Assembly (NCBI RefSeq): GCF_026191355.1
Contig: NZ_JAPHOQ010000007.1
Span: 171,663 to 235,662 of the forward strand
DNA: 64,000 nt
DNA from: Legionella sheltonii
GTDB lineage: Bacteria > Pseudomonadota > Gammaproteobacteria > Legionellales > Legionellaceae
Direction of reading: 5' to 3'
Numbering within the stretch: the first letter of the stretch is position 1; every line of letters begins with the position of its first letter. This document shows, piece after piece, positions 47,299 to 55,793 of the stretch. The position numbers were made by a program, and so were the translations under genes. The notes below the pieces were generated by a model. It saw nothing but the letters and a program-made list of their open reading frames with translations, was not told where the DNA came from and did not search any database.

Positions 47299-48249
47299 AT
47301 GATCTATCCGAATATTCTTGCCACCATAGGACAAACCCCCATAGTAAAAATTAATCGTCTTGGCCGTGAGCTCGATTGTGAGTTGTATGCAAAGTGTGAG
47401 TTTTTTAATCCAGGTGGTTCCGTTAAAGATCGTATCGGGTATGAAATGATTGTTAATGCAGAACGAGATGGGCATATTAAGCCAGGTTATACACTGATTG
47501 AACCTACTTCTGGGAATACAGGAATAGGTATTGCCCTCGCAGGTGCGATATTAGGTTACAAAGTAATAATTACTATGCCTGAGAAAATGAGTCAGGAAAA
47601 ACAATCCGTTCTTGAGCTCCTCGGAGCGACGATCTACCGTACCCCAACAGAGGCAGCTTATAATGATCCGGAAAGTCATATTTCTTTAGCTAAAAGACTG
47701 AATGCGGATATCCCTAATTCCTATATTCTTGATCAATATGCCAATCCGAATAACCCTAATGCGCACTATCATGGTACCGCCCAGGAAATTATTGATGATT
47801 TTGGCAAGGACTTACACATGGTTGTTGCCGGAGTAGGAACTGGCGGCACAATTACTGGTATTGCTAGACGCCTTAAGGAATATAATCCGGAGATTAAAAT
47901 CATTGGCGTTGACCCCGAGGGCTCTATTCTTGGTGGTGGAACCGAAATTAAATCCTATGCAGTAGAGGGCATAGGCTATGACTTCTTTCCAGAGGTTTTA
48001 GATAATGATTTAATTGATAAATATATTAAAACAAATGATCTTAATTCATTTCGAACTGCAAGGGATTTAATTCGTGAAGAGGGGCTACTGGTAGGAGGCT
48101 CTTCCGGGGCAGCAATGTGGGCCGCACTGCAAGCTGCAAAATCTTTAAGTAGAGGACAAAAATGTCTGGTTATTTTACCTGACTCCATTCGCAATTATAT
48201 GTCTAAATTTGCCCATGATGAATGGATGAAAGAACAGGGATTTTTATAA
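47299..48249 (+). CDS. Cystathionine beta-synthase catalytic core, eukaryote-like
   Basis: 316-residue fold-type II PLP enzyme. The PLP lysine is K43 in GGSVKDRIG, followed by the substrate loop [10 protein letters not shown] and the phosphate-binding GTGGTITG. Beyond the general cysteine synthase motifs, [43 protein letters not shown] and the ending [13 protein letters not shown] track human CBS closely. The N-terminal haem domain and C-terminal CBS-pair domains are absent. It likely condenses serine and homocysteine. No cystathionine gamma-lyase gene is adjacent. Confidence 0.85.
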   Translation: MIYPNILATIGQTPIVKINRLGRELDCELYAKCEFFNPGGSVKDRIGYEMIVNAERDGHIKPGYTLIEPTSGNTGIGIALAGAILGYKVIITMPEKMSQEKQSVLELLGATIYRTPTEAAYNDPESHISLAKRLNADIPNSYILDQYANPNNPNAHYHGTAQEIIDDFGKDLHMVVAGVGTGGTITGIARRLKEYNPEIKIIGVDPEGSILGGGTEIKSYAVEGIGYDFFPEVLDNDLIDKYIKTNDLNSFRTARDLIREEGLLVGGSSGAAMWAALQAAKSLSRGQKCLVILPDSIRNYMSKFAHDEWMKEQGFL

Positions 48250-48281
48250 ACTTTACTAATTAGTACGGAAATGGTCTTAAC

Positions 48282-48309
48282 CCCGGATTACGACTGCGTC
48301 TAACCCGGG
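48282..48309. repeat. Dispersed CCCGGATTA palindrome
   Basis: CCCGGATTA (48282-48290) pairs with TAACCCGGG (48301-48309) with one mismatch. Same family as 38041-38110. It sits between the convergent CBS-like gene and the 48315 gene. Confidence 0.65.
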
Positions 48310-48314
48310 CTAAG

Positions 48315-48839
48315 TTACCTACTCAATCCAACAGTAGAGCGCTTTTCTAGCTCATCAAATATGGTATCCGGATCAACTTGCTTTGTGGTAATCCAGTCTG
48401 ATAAAGCGTTTACCAATAGCTTAATCGCTTGTTGTTCCCCTTTCTCGGGGGCATCAGCAATAACCGGCTTTCTTATGGACTGCTCTAAAGCGGCCACAGA
48501 TACAGTATTGTTCGTTTGAGGTAAATGCTTGATGTAGAGTTCTCTTAACCGCTTGTGTAACAGTTCGGGGGTTAATTCTTCATCTCGAGCCGTGCTAAAA
48601 ATGGCGGTGCGATAGGTATCATAAGAGTGCAACAGCTGTTTATTGTCCTCTTCGATTAAGTGAATTATGTCATGGAGAGTTTCCCCCTGCTCCTTTGTAT
48701 TTTCAACAGGTTCAGGGGGATTAATTGCTAATTGCCCGACATAGGCAAAATCCTTTTCATGTCCTTGCTTTACCGCAGGGAAATACCGTTCTTGCTGTCC
48801 TTCCCCTTGAACTTGAATCACTAAATTCATTTTATGCAT
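48315..48839 (-). CDS. Unknown protein, downstream partner of the OTU-like gene
   Basis: 174 residues; a second ATG three codons in may be the true start. It opens with NLVIQVQGEGQQERYFPAVK, a beta-hairpin pattern like the C-terminal strand region of OTU-type peptidases, where a His precedes the aromatic; here it is Arg. The rest is acidic and helical. Its ATG shares a base with the stop of the upstream gene (TAATG), in a different frame. It could be a separate coupled gene or the frameshifted remainder of the upstream one. Confidence 0.65.
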   Translation of the reverse strand: MHKMNLVIQVQGEGQQERYFPAVKQGHEKDFAYVGQLAINPPEPVENTKEQGETLHDIIHLIEEDNKQLLHSYDTYRTAIFSTARDEELTPELLHKRLRELYIKHLPQTNNTVSVAALEQSIRKPVIADAPEKGEQQAIKLLVNALSDWITTKQVDPDTIFDELEKRSTVGLSR

Positions 48840-49369
48840 TATGCTTCTCCATCATATACTTCTTTTTTCCTCAGTTCCTTTCCGAGTTCTTTAAAAGATA
48901 ATGTAATACTAATCCCCAGTGTCTGCGCCAGGGCATTTAAAGCACTCGCTGGTAATTGCACTGTGGGATCACGCAAATAACTTTTGGGAGTTTCCGCACT
49001 TAATCCATCAAACACCTCACGATACATCAATGGATGGGTATAGAGTTCGTCCACTGCCAATTGCCGCAAAACATAAGCCATACATTCGACTAATTCTGAC
49101 TTACGAGAACTATTGAGTAACATCCCCATCCGTTCCGGGAGTGTTAAATAAGGTTGGTTGCTAATGTATTTGGGAAAGTGTAGATAAAAACGCTCCAAAA
49201 TTTTTTTCAAGGTAGCATCATTACCCCGTTGGGAAGTACTTTGTAACGAATCGATCATCGCCACCGCAACAGCATGAAATTGTTCTGTACCCACGTTGAT
49301 AAAATTGTATTCTGCACGTGGCTTTGGCTCATGATGCACATAAGCTCTGGTACTAAAAAAACCCGCCAT
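48839..49369 (-). CDS. Unknown protein with weak OTU-like pattern
   Basis: 176 residues, soluble. The order of VGTEQFHAVAVAMID (about residues 26-40), VLRQLAVDELYTHPLMYREVF (around 101-121, given as landmark) and ALNALAQTLGISITLSF resembles the layout of OTU cysteine peptidases. In those a G-N-C-x-x-x-A motif, an LR helix and an ALA-L-x-I strand recur. The catalytic cysteine position has no Cys. The ribosome site GGGAG precedes the start. Assignment is tentative; no database check was possible. Confidence 0.65.
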   Translation of the reverse strand: MAGFFSTRAYVHHEPKPRAEYNFINVGTEQFHAVAVAMIDSLQSTSQRGNDATLKKILERFYLHFPKYISNQPYLTLPERMGMLLNSSRKSELVECMAYVLRQLAVDELYTHPLMYREVFDGLSAETPKSYLRDPTVQLPASALNALAQTLGISITLSFKELGKELRKKEVYDGEA

Positions 49370-49756
49370 AATACTCTCCCACCCCTCAATATAATTTCAT
49401 TCTAATGAATCAAAATTAAGGAAATATTAACTTACAAACCTCATGAGCATAAATTTACAATGGTGCTCACTTTTCTAAAATAAAATTATAGTAATAAAAT
49501 TAGACTTAACATTATAATTCTATACTAGATGCTGTAATTTTACTCGATTACACAATAATAAGACAGTGATCAATGTCTTTTATACTTTGCGTTTATATGA
49601 AATTTCGGCAAACTACATTAAGGAAAGTTCCGTACATCCTTTATAATCTTTTTCTATCAAAGCGGCTTACTTTCATAGGAAATGCATTATAAAACGAAAT
49701 AAACCAGGTGTATTAAAAATTCCTAATTTGGAATGGCACATAATTAAAGGATTATT
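49370..49756. other. A/T-rich divergent intergenic region
   Basis: 387 bases with several TATAAT-like hexamers (for example 49642-49647 and TATACT near 49522) on the plus strand, but no well-spaced -35. No ORF with a ribosome site, RNA gene or repeat is seen. Confidence 0.45.
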
Positions 49757-50494
49757 TTGAACCACTGGATACCCTATTTTTTTTGCTTACTTCTTATACT
49801 TTTTACCCTGCTCATTCATGTGCGGCTCCGAAGAGGGCAATTCCATGTAATTCGCTGGCAAAAATCATTAAATTTACAAAAACACGCTCAAGTGTTCCAC
49901 CAACTCTACACAAATGTCAATGGGTTTATACTGTCACAGAATGCACGTCAAGCAAACGATGCAATGGAATATGCTTATGGAGAAATCGAATTTTCATCAT
50001 TCATCGCTCTTTTATCCTTAACTAACCCCGATGAAACTACCGTATTCTATGATCTAGGTTCCGGAACAGGTAAAGCCGTCCTGGCTTGTAGCATGGTCTT
50101 TCCTGTATGCAAAAGTGTAGGAATTGAATTGTTTCCCGAACTCTATTCTGCAGCATGCAAACAAGCCGAAAAATTAGCACACATAGCAAATTATGCAATG
50201 CAGGCAAAAAAAATTAAATTCATTTTAGGTGATTTTCTTGAAGTGAATTTAAACGAGGCAACGCTTGTTTTTATAAATTCCACTGCTTTTTTTGGACCTC
50301 TATGGGAAAAGCTCTGCGCTAAGCTTGATCATTTATCGCATCTTAAAACGATCATTACCACCAGCAGAGCATTATCCTCCACCCATTTTACTTTGATAAA
50401 ACGTACTAAAGTTGAAATGAGTTGGGGAGTTGTTTTTGCCTACATCCACTCTAGAAAAACTACCGCGACTAACTGTCTTGAAAACATTGAATAA
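49757..50494 (+). CDS. Membrane-anchored DOT1-like SAM methyltransferase
   Basis: 245 residues beginning with TTG (AAAGGA 7 bases upstream). Residues about 3-25 form one hydrophobic anchor. The SAM domain has YGEIEFSSF, FYDLGSGTGKAVLACS (motif I), VGIELFPELYSAA (motif II acidic), KFILGDFLEVN and VFINSTAFFGPLW. The pair GDFL and VFIN-x-x-AFGP strongly recalls the DOT1/KMT4 methyltransferase fold rather than ordinary small-molecule enzymes. The substrate is unknown. It is divergent from the OTU-like pair and precedes ihfB. Confidence 0.72.
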   Translation: MNHWIPYFFCLLLILFTLLIHVRLRRGQFHVIRWQKSLNLQKHAQVFHQLYTNVNGFILSQNARQANDAMEYAYGEIEFSSFIALLSLTNPDETTVFYDLGSGTGKAVLACSMVFPVCKSVGIELFPELYSAACKQAEKLAHIANYAMQAKKIKFILGDFLEVNLNEATLVFINSTAFFGPLWEKLCAKLDHLSHLKTIITTSRALSSTHFTLIKRTKVEMSWGVVFAYIHSRKTTATNCLENIE

Positions 50495-50514
50495 TTTTTT
50501 TCCCGGTCTATACT
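50487..50514 (+). promoter_or_regulatory. Putative ihfB promoter
   Basis: TTGAAT (50487-50492) and TATACT (50509-50514) are separated by 16 bases, 79 bases upstream of the ihfB ATG. Four of six and five of six consensus matches. Confidence 0.4.
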
Positions 50515-50592
50515 AATAAAACAAGGGACAATTGTCAGCGCCTAATCTTTATTGGTAGCAGACTTTGAAACACGCGACAACACGAGGTGGGT

Positions 50593-50904
50593 ATGATCAA
50601 ATCGGAACTCATTGAACAAATCGCTGCTCGAATGACGCATCTTACTGAAAAGCAAGTTGCTGATGGTATAAATAAGATATTGGAATTAATGAGTGAAGCA
50701 CTTATTAAAAATCAAAGAATAGAAATTCGGGGATTTGGCAGCTTTTCTCTCCATTATAGACCTCCTCGAAATGCTCATAATCCCAAAACGGGTGAAAAAG
50801 TTGTGACTAAAGCGAAATACAGTCCGCACTTTAAACCAGGAAAAGAATTACGTGAACGCGTTGATGCATCACGAGATAAATATAAATTACCTGATGAAGA
50901 ATAG
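50593..50904 (+). CDS. ihfB: Integration host factor subunit beta
   Basis: IHF-beta pairs with IhfA to bend DNA sharply. The ATG at 50593 with GAGGTG in front gives 103 residues starting [11 protein letters not shown]; a GTG two codons upstream is less likely. The DNA-intercalating arm reads [31 protein letters not shown] and [13 protein letters not shown] are near-identical to E. coli IhfB. It has a short C-terminal extension (KYKLPDEE). Confidence 0.95.
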   Translation: MIKSELIEQIAARMTHLTEKQVADGINKILELMSEALIKNQRIEIRGFGSFSLHYRPPRNAHNPKTGEKVVTKAKYSPHFKPGKELRERVDASRDKYKLPDEE

Positions 50905-50988
50905 GTGAATTTGTTTCTTGCTCGCTATGGCCTCCAATTGAGACCACAGCGAAGGACGCAGACCATTGTACGGGGCGACGCAAGACAT

Positions 50989-51015
50989 CATTATCCTGAG
51001 GCGTTTAGGATGATG
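50989..51015. repeat. Dispersed hairpin downstream of ihfB
   Basis: CATTATCCT (50989-50997) pairs with AGGATGATG (51007-51015), one G-T mismatch, with loop GAGGCGTTT. It lies between convergent ihfB and dcd and could end either transcript. Confidence 0.5.
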
Positions 51016-51092
51016 GATCTCCTTTTTGAGCATCTTATCATCCTACTCATGTTCCATGCTGAAGATCCCCATATCCTCAGAATAACGTATCC

Positions 51093-51659
51093 TTAAGTCC
51101 GCGGTAAAGTAACACCCGTTTGCCCTTGGTATTTGCCGCCACGATCGCGATATGAAACAGCACACACTTCTGTGGCCTCTAAAAATAACATTTGTGCTAC
51201 GCCTTCATGGGCATAAATCTTGGCAGGCAATGTAGTAGTATTTGAAAATTCCAAAGTGACATGCCCCTCCCATTCCGGCTCTAAAGGAGTCACGTTAACA
51301 ATAATTCCACAACGTGCATACGTCGATTTGCCTAGGCAAATGGTTAAAACATTACGTGGAATTCGAAAATACTCTACCGTTCTCGCCAAGGCAAACGAGT
51401 TAGGCGGAATGATGCATACATCCGATTGCACATCGACAAAGCTGTTTTCATCAAACGCTTTAGGATCCACGATAGCAGAATTAATATTAGTAAAAATTTT
51501 AAATTCATTAGCGCAACGAACGTCGTATCCATAGCTGGACACACCGTAGGAAATAATTCTTCCATTATTATTTTCACGCACTTGTCCGGGTTGAAATGGA
51601 GAGATCATTCCATGCTCCAGCGCCATTTTTTCTATCCATCTATCTGATTTGATCGACAC
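51093..51659 (-). CDS. dcd: dCTP deaminase Dcd
   Basis: Dcd deaminates dCTP to dUTP for thymidylate synthesis. The 188-residue protein has [50 protein letters not shown] with the catalytic Glu in PLEPEWEGH, and the C-terminal [14 protein letters not shown]. Full length. It is divergent from the disrupted methyltransferase gene. Confidence 0.96.
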   Translation of the reverse strand: MSIKSDRWIEKMALEHGMISPFQPGQVRENNNGRIISYGVSSYGYDVRCANEFKIFTNINSAIVDPKAFDENSFVDVQSDVCIIPPNSFALARTVEYFRIPRNVLTICLGKSTYARCGIIVNVTPLEPEWEGHVTLEFSNTTTLPAKIYAHEGVAQMLFLEATEVCAVSYRDRGGKYQGQTGVTLPRT

Positions 51660-51827
51660 AGTAAAAACCTCATAAATTCTTCAAAAGGAGTGTTCTATCA
51701 TAAAAGCAGGATAAACGAAAGATTGTATTTATATTGCGCCAAAAGATTCACGACTTTCTATGGAATCCTTTCTCTTGAATAAAATCGTTTATACTTATTG
51801 TATGACTGACATAACTACTTGATATAA

Positions 51828-52261
51828 ATGGATGAAGAAACCCCAAGTTATAGCCATGCGGCCAGGCAAATTGGCTTTGTAATGAGACATCATTACCTAG
51901 ATCTCTCGGAAATCAAATTAATGAAAAAACTGATTCAAGACAGTTATAACACTTTTGGTCAATTACATCATAATAAAGTATTTTTGAACTTAGGTTTATG
52001 GGATACAAAAATCCATGAAGAATATAAAGAATTAAATTTTGATTTTTCTAAAATATCTGAGGTACAAGATATTTATTCACAATTGCTTCTTTACACCCTG
52101 ATTAGACCATTAATAAAAACTCAATTTTTTAATAGGAGATTACTTGAAATAGGGAGTGGTAATGGTCTTGGTCTTAAAGCAAGTTCTCAACTATTAAAAA
52201 CTGATTATGCATTAGGTATCGATTTGGTTAACCGCTTAGTAATCAATTCCAATCGACATTT
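51828..52261 (+). pseudogene. SAM methyltransferase, 5' fragment, interrupted by IS66
   Basis: The first 144 codons of a class I methyltransferase. The motif LLEIGSGNGLGLKASSQLL (about 112-130) is the SAM site, preceded by NLGLWD and IYSQLLLYTLI as in sterol/phthiotriol-type C- or O-methyltransferases, and GIDLVNRLV follows. The frame then enters the IS element and stops at once (HL-stop at 52265). The continuation is at 54698-55141. Between the two halves about 35 codons of the expected fold are missing, so simple loss of the IS would not restore the gene. Confidence 0.85.
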
Positions 52262-52344
52262 GTAAGCGCGCCAGCAACTACATAATTTAATAATTATCTC
52301 CGTTTCGTCATACTCTGCAACATCAATTTAGAGAGGAGAGTACG

Positions 52345-52671
52345 ATGAATATATCCCCACAAATTATATCCCCCCAAGAAACAGATGGCACGAAAGAACA
52401 GAGATGGATGGAGCATGTAACGCATCAAAAAGAAAGTGGTTTGTCGCGAGTAACGTACTGTCGAAAGCATCAATTAAACTACCATCAATTTGGCTATTGG
52501 GAGCGAAAGTATCGGGAAGAAATAGCTTCATCCAAATTAGTACCGATTCAATTAAATAAGCTGACACAAAGAGCTCCAGAGACAGTATGCACCTTGGTAT
52601 TGAACAATGGGCATGAGCTAAAAATTCACGACCAGACTTTATTGCCAATGTTGTTGTCCTTGTGGGGTTAG
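52345..52671 (+). CDS. tnpA: IS66 accessory protein TnpA (copy 1)
   Basis: 108 residues, with EQRWMEHVTHQKESGLSRVTYC and YHQFGYWERKYRE, the helix-turn-helix pattern of IS66 OrfA. It probably binds the IS ends. Ribosome site GAGAGGAGAG precedes the ATG. Identical to the copy at 57789-58115. Confidence 0.88.
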   Translation: MNISPQIISPQETDGTKEQRWMEHVTHQKESGLSRVTYCRKHQLNYHQFGYWERKYREEIASSKLVPIQLNKLTQRAPETVCTLVLNNGHELKIHDQTLLPMLLSLWG

Positions 52672-52673
52672 CC

Positions 52674-53024
52674 ATGTTTTTATCATTTAATGCAAGCATA
52701 TGGCTCTATCCAAAGCCTATTGATTTTAGGCGACAAATTGATGGACTGGTGATGTTGATTTCCGACCATCTTCAGTTGAACCCCACATCAGGGCAAATTT
52801 TTCTTTTCAGAAACCGCCAAGCCAATAAAATAAAAATGCTGTGGTGGGAGCGAAATGGGTTTTGGCTCTGTTATAAGCGATTGGAGCAAGGAAAACTAAA
52901 ATTTCCCAAACACGATGACGCGGTCATGAGCCTTACCAATGACCAATTAAGCTGGCTGCTCTCAGGATTGGATTTTGCAAAACACACATTGTTGCCGGAA
53001 GTATTGGCTACGAATTTCTATTAG
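52674..53024 (+). CDS. tnpB: IS66 Orf2-type protein TnpB (copy 1)
   Basis: 116 residues from the ATG two bases after the tnpA stop. Family motifs: WLYPKPIDFRRQIDGL, FLFRNRQANKIKMLWWERNGFWLCYKRLE (landmarks about residues 42-70) and KFPKHDD. Needed with TnpA and TnpC for IS66 transposition; its exact role is unknown. Confidence 0.92.
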   Translation: MFLSFNASIWLYPKPIDFRRQIDGLVMLISDHLQLNPTSGQIFLFRNRQANKIKMLWWERNGFWLCYKRLEQGKLKFPKHDDAVMSLTNDQLSWLLSGLDFAKHTLLPEVLATNFY

Positions 53025-53109
53025 AAATAATTTACAAAAAACGATTAATTTGTTTTTAAAATCAACGTAATGTGATATAATTGACTCAGCAAACAGGTGC
53101 CATTTCAAC

Positions 53110-54666
53110 ATGATGTACGAAGAAAAAATAGAGCAATTAAGTAACGAAATACTCGCATTAAAAGCAGAGCTTGCTCTATCTCAAGCACGCAATGAACACT
53201 ACGCGGAAGCCTATGATTCTTTAAAAGCACAAATCATGGAGCTACGCCGTCACCGTTTTGGCAAGCGCTCTGAGCGTTATATTGACCCTGAAAATCCTCA
53301 GCTGTCTTTGTTTGAAAATAATCAGAGCATTTTTTCTCAGGCTGAAGCAAGCGGTGAGCAGACCGAAGAAATGACACCAGTGGCTGCCCATACAAGAAAG
53401 AAGAATAAAAAAGCGCAGAAAGAACTACCCCGTCGCATTGAAATTATTCCGGTATCTGATGAAGACAAGCAATGTGCCTGTGGTGCATGCAAAACAGTGA
53501 TTCGTTATGAAACCAAAGAGCTACTGCATTACCAACCTTGCGTCATCGAAATTGTGGAGCAACGACGTGAAGTAGTTGCTTGCACTAAAGGATGCGAGAA
53601 TCAAATCGTAACCGCAGCAGCGCCCAAACAAATTCTCCCCAAAATTAAAGCAACAGAAGAGTTTTTATCATTCCTGGTGGTCAGCAAGCTGGATGACAGG
53701 CAACCACTGTACCATCTGGAGCGACAACTCAGCGAACGACATGGTATTGATTGCTCACGCCAAACCATGGCGCGCTGGCTCATTGAGTTAATGACACCAC
53801 TGCGTCCCATTTATAATCTGTTGAAAGACAGTGTGATTGAGTATGATGTGGCCAGTTGTGATGCAACGACCTTGCAGGTCTTGCATGAGCCTGGAAGAAA
53901 AGCAGAAACCAAATCCTATGTGTATTGCATTCGGGGTGGACCACCGGATAAATCCGTTATTCTTTATGACTACAACGATGTGGAGCACAAACAATTTATT
54001 TACGATTGGTTTGTCGGATTCAATGGCTATTTACATGTCGATGGTGACAATTTTTTTGAACTTGTGGGTAGCAGCAATGCGCACATTGTCAATTGCAACG
54101 CGCATGCGCGCAGAAAATTTGAACCTATTGCCCAATCTAATAAAGGCAAAGGCATTGCCAAAGAAGCCATGCGCTTTTTTAAAGAGCTTTATAAAATAGA
54201 GCGTGAGGCTAAAAATAATCAACTGAATCCAGACCAACGTCACCAGTTGCGTCAGGAAAAATCCAAACCACTCATGGAAGCCTTTAATACATGGGTTGAT
54301 AAGGTCTATCCTACAACTTTGCCCCAATCACCGCTTGGGAAAGCACTCAATTACTGTGTTAAATATAGAGATGGACTGATGCGCTTTTTAGATGATGGGC
54401 GTCTGGAAATCGATAACAATCTTACTGAACAAGAAATCAAACCCTTGGTCATTGCTCGAAAGAACTTCTTGTTTTGCGCCTCTGTTGAAGGTGCTGAGGC
54501 CTTGTGTTTACACTTCAGTATCATCAGAACGGCTAAATTACACAATCTCGACCCTTATCATTACTATGTCATGTTGTTAAAGAACGCTCCTCTTTGCAAC
54601 AGTGTTGATGATTATGAAAAACTGTTGCCTTGGAATATTGGCTTAGATTATACCCCTAAGTTGTAA
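53110..54666 (+). CDS. tnpC: IS66 transposase TnpC (copy 1)
   Basis: 518 residues. An N-terminal leucine-zipper-like helix (about 1-45) is followed by a zinc-ribbon with CACGAC (122-127). The DDE catalytic core comes next: Asp near 251 (ASCDATTLQV), Asp near 311-313 (HVDGDNFF) and Glu in RLEIDNNLTEQEIKP. The full-length, undamaged frame suggests an active element. Identical to copy 2. Confidence 0.95.
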   Translation: MMYEEKIEQLSNEILALKAELALSQARNEHYAEAYDSLKAQIMELRRHRFGKRSERYIDPENPQLSLFENNQSIFSQAEASGEQTEEMTPVAAHTRKKNKKAQKELPRRIEIIPVSDEDKQCACGACKTVIRYETKELLHYQPCVIEIVEQRREVVACTKGCENQIVTAAAPKQILPKIKATEEFLSFLVVSKLDDRQPLYHLERQLSERHGIDCSRQTMARWLIELMTPLRPIYNLLKDSVIEYDVASCDATTLQVLHEPGRKAETKSYVYCIRGGPPDKSVILYDYNDVEHKQFIYDWFVGFNGYLHVDGDNFFELVGSSNAHIVNCNAHARRKFEPIAQSNKGKGIAKEAMRFFKELYKIEREAKNNQLNPDQRHQLRQEKSKPLMEAFNTWVDKVYPTTLPQSPLGKALNYCVKYRDGLMRFLDDGRLEIDNNLTEQEIKPLVIARKNFLFCASVEGAEALCLHFSIIRTAKLHNLDPYHYYVMLLKNAPLCNSVDDYEKLLPWNIGLDYTPKL

Positions 54667-54697
54667 ATTGTAAGCCTGTGGTTCTTGGAGCGCTTAC

Positions 54698-55141
54698 CAT
54701 CTTTATCCTCGAATTGACGAATTTTTTTCTGAAGTTGAACGCGTCTTGTCTTTAGGGGGATTTTTTTGTTATGCAGATCATTATTTCAAAAATAAAGATC
54801 AATCAAACAAATTAGAACGATTTATTAAAAACAGCGGCAAATTAAAAATAATTCAAAAAACTAATATTACCAAGCAAGTACAAGCCTCTCTTTATCAACG
54901 TTTAATTGTTAATGAAGAAGCATTTTATAGGCAAGCCTTGTCTATTGTTGGGGATGATGTAAGTAAATTTATCTCCGAACTTCCAACTATTGCAGCGGTC
55001 TGTGGATTAATATTTCTTCCATGGTGGAAAATTAGATTTAAAAATCCCGCACTTAATTACGTTGCAAAATACGCCCGCAAAGAAAAATTCTGGGGGAAAA
55101 AGTATTATTTTTATTATCTTATTCAAAAGGTTAAAAGATGA
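54698..55141 (+). pseudogene. SAM methyltransferase, 3' fragment
   Basis: Starting exactly at the IS66 end, the frame reads HLYPRIDEFFSEVERVLSLGG, the motif after the SAM domain that normally follows a VESSH-type segment. It continues for 147 residues to the stop at 55139-55141. It matches the upstream fragment 51828-52261 as one gene of about 325-330 codons, minus the deleted middle part. The final ATGA overlaps the start of the oxygenase gene, showing that the two formed an operon. Confidence 0.85.
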
Positions 55142-55762
55142 AAATAAAAAAAATACAAGAAGTTGAGTACGAATATGGCCAAGAAGAATACATTAAGCAT
55201 CTTATTTATCGATCAAAAGAACCTATTTTAATAAAAATAAAAAATTTTACCGACAAGTTTTCTATAGATTATTTTGAAAACCTTCTTGAAGGAATAATAA
55301 CCTATGATATTTATGAAAACGATACTTGGAAATCCTATATTAGCGGCGATTATACTACGGTCATGTCACAAATTAAAAAGAATATGCCGTATCGAATTTT
55401 TGGCCAGACTTTTCCGCTACATTCTAAAGCAATAGAACGACATGTACCTCTTTGGCAAAAAATTCCACTTCGGCCTAGATACTTTAATAAGAAACTGAAA
55501 GTTATTTATTTTTTTGGCGGTAGAGGGGCACATACAGAAATCCACTTTGATAGAGAGCATTGTTGTAATCTTCATTTATGCTTAAGTGGCAAAAAACAAT
55601 TGTTATTATTCACTCAAGATCAAAGCCACTTTATTTATAAGCTTCCTTTCGTTGGTGACAGTTTGGTGGAATTCGGCCAGCCATGGGATTTATTATCGAA
55701 ACAATTTCCACGATTAAACCAGGCAGAAGGGTATGACATCACGCTTGAACGAGGAGATATGC
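55138..55762 (+). pseudogene. JmjC/cupin-8-like oxygenase, 5' fragment, interrupted by IS66
   Basis: The first 208 codons (to the IS border) encode a cupin-8/JmjC-type Fe(II), 2-oxoglutarate oxygenase core. The metal ligands appear as HTEIHFDREH (His-x-Asp), followed by NLHLCLSGKKQLLLF and, just before the break, LERGDM. The open frame continues a few codons into the IS and stops at 55812. The second half, with the distal His, is at 58207. The sequence is unusually A/T-rich compared with the IS. Confidence 0.88.
55755..55762. repeat. 8-bp target-site duplication, left copy
   Basis: AGATATGC immediately left of IS66 copy 2, repeated at 58199-58206. Eight bases is the normal IS66-family duplication. 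Confidence 0.93.
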
Positions 55763-55793
55763 GTAAGCGCTCCAAGAACCACAGGCTTACAAT

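Larger units (their letters stand above)
52262..54697 (+). mobile_element. IS66-family insertion sequence, copy 1 (2436 bp)
   Basis: Ends GTAAGCGCGCCAGCAACTAC (left) and, inverted, GTAAGCGCTCCAAGAACCAC (right) match at 16 of 20 positions and start with the IS66-type GTAA. It encodes tnpA, tnpB and tnpC in order on the plus strand. The flanking octamers CGACATTT and CATCTTTA differ, so there is no target duplication. It is the same length as copy 2, and the end regions I compared are identical. Confidence 0.93.

Noticed and set aside
50905..51096. 63-residue ORF directly after ihfB
   Set aside because: Crosses a repeat hairpin, has no ribosome site and no protein-like composition.
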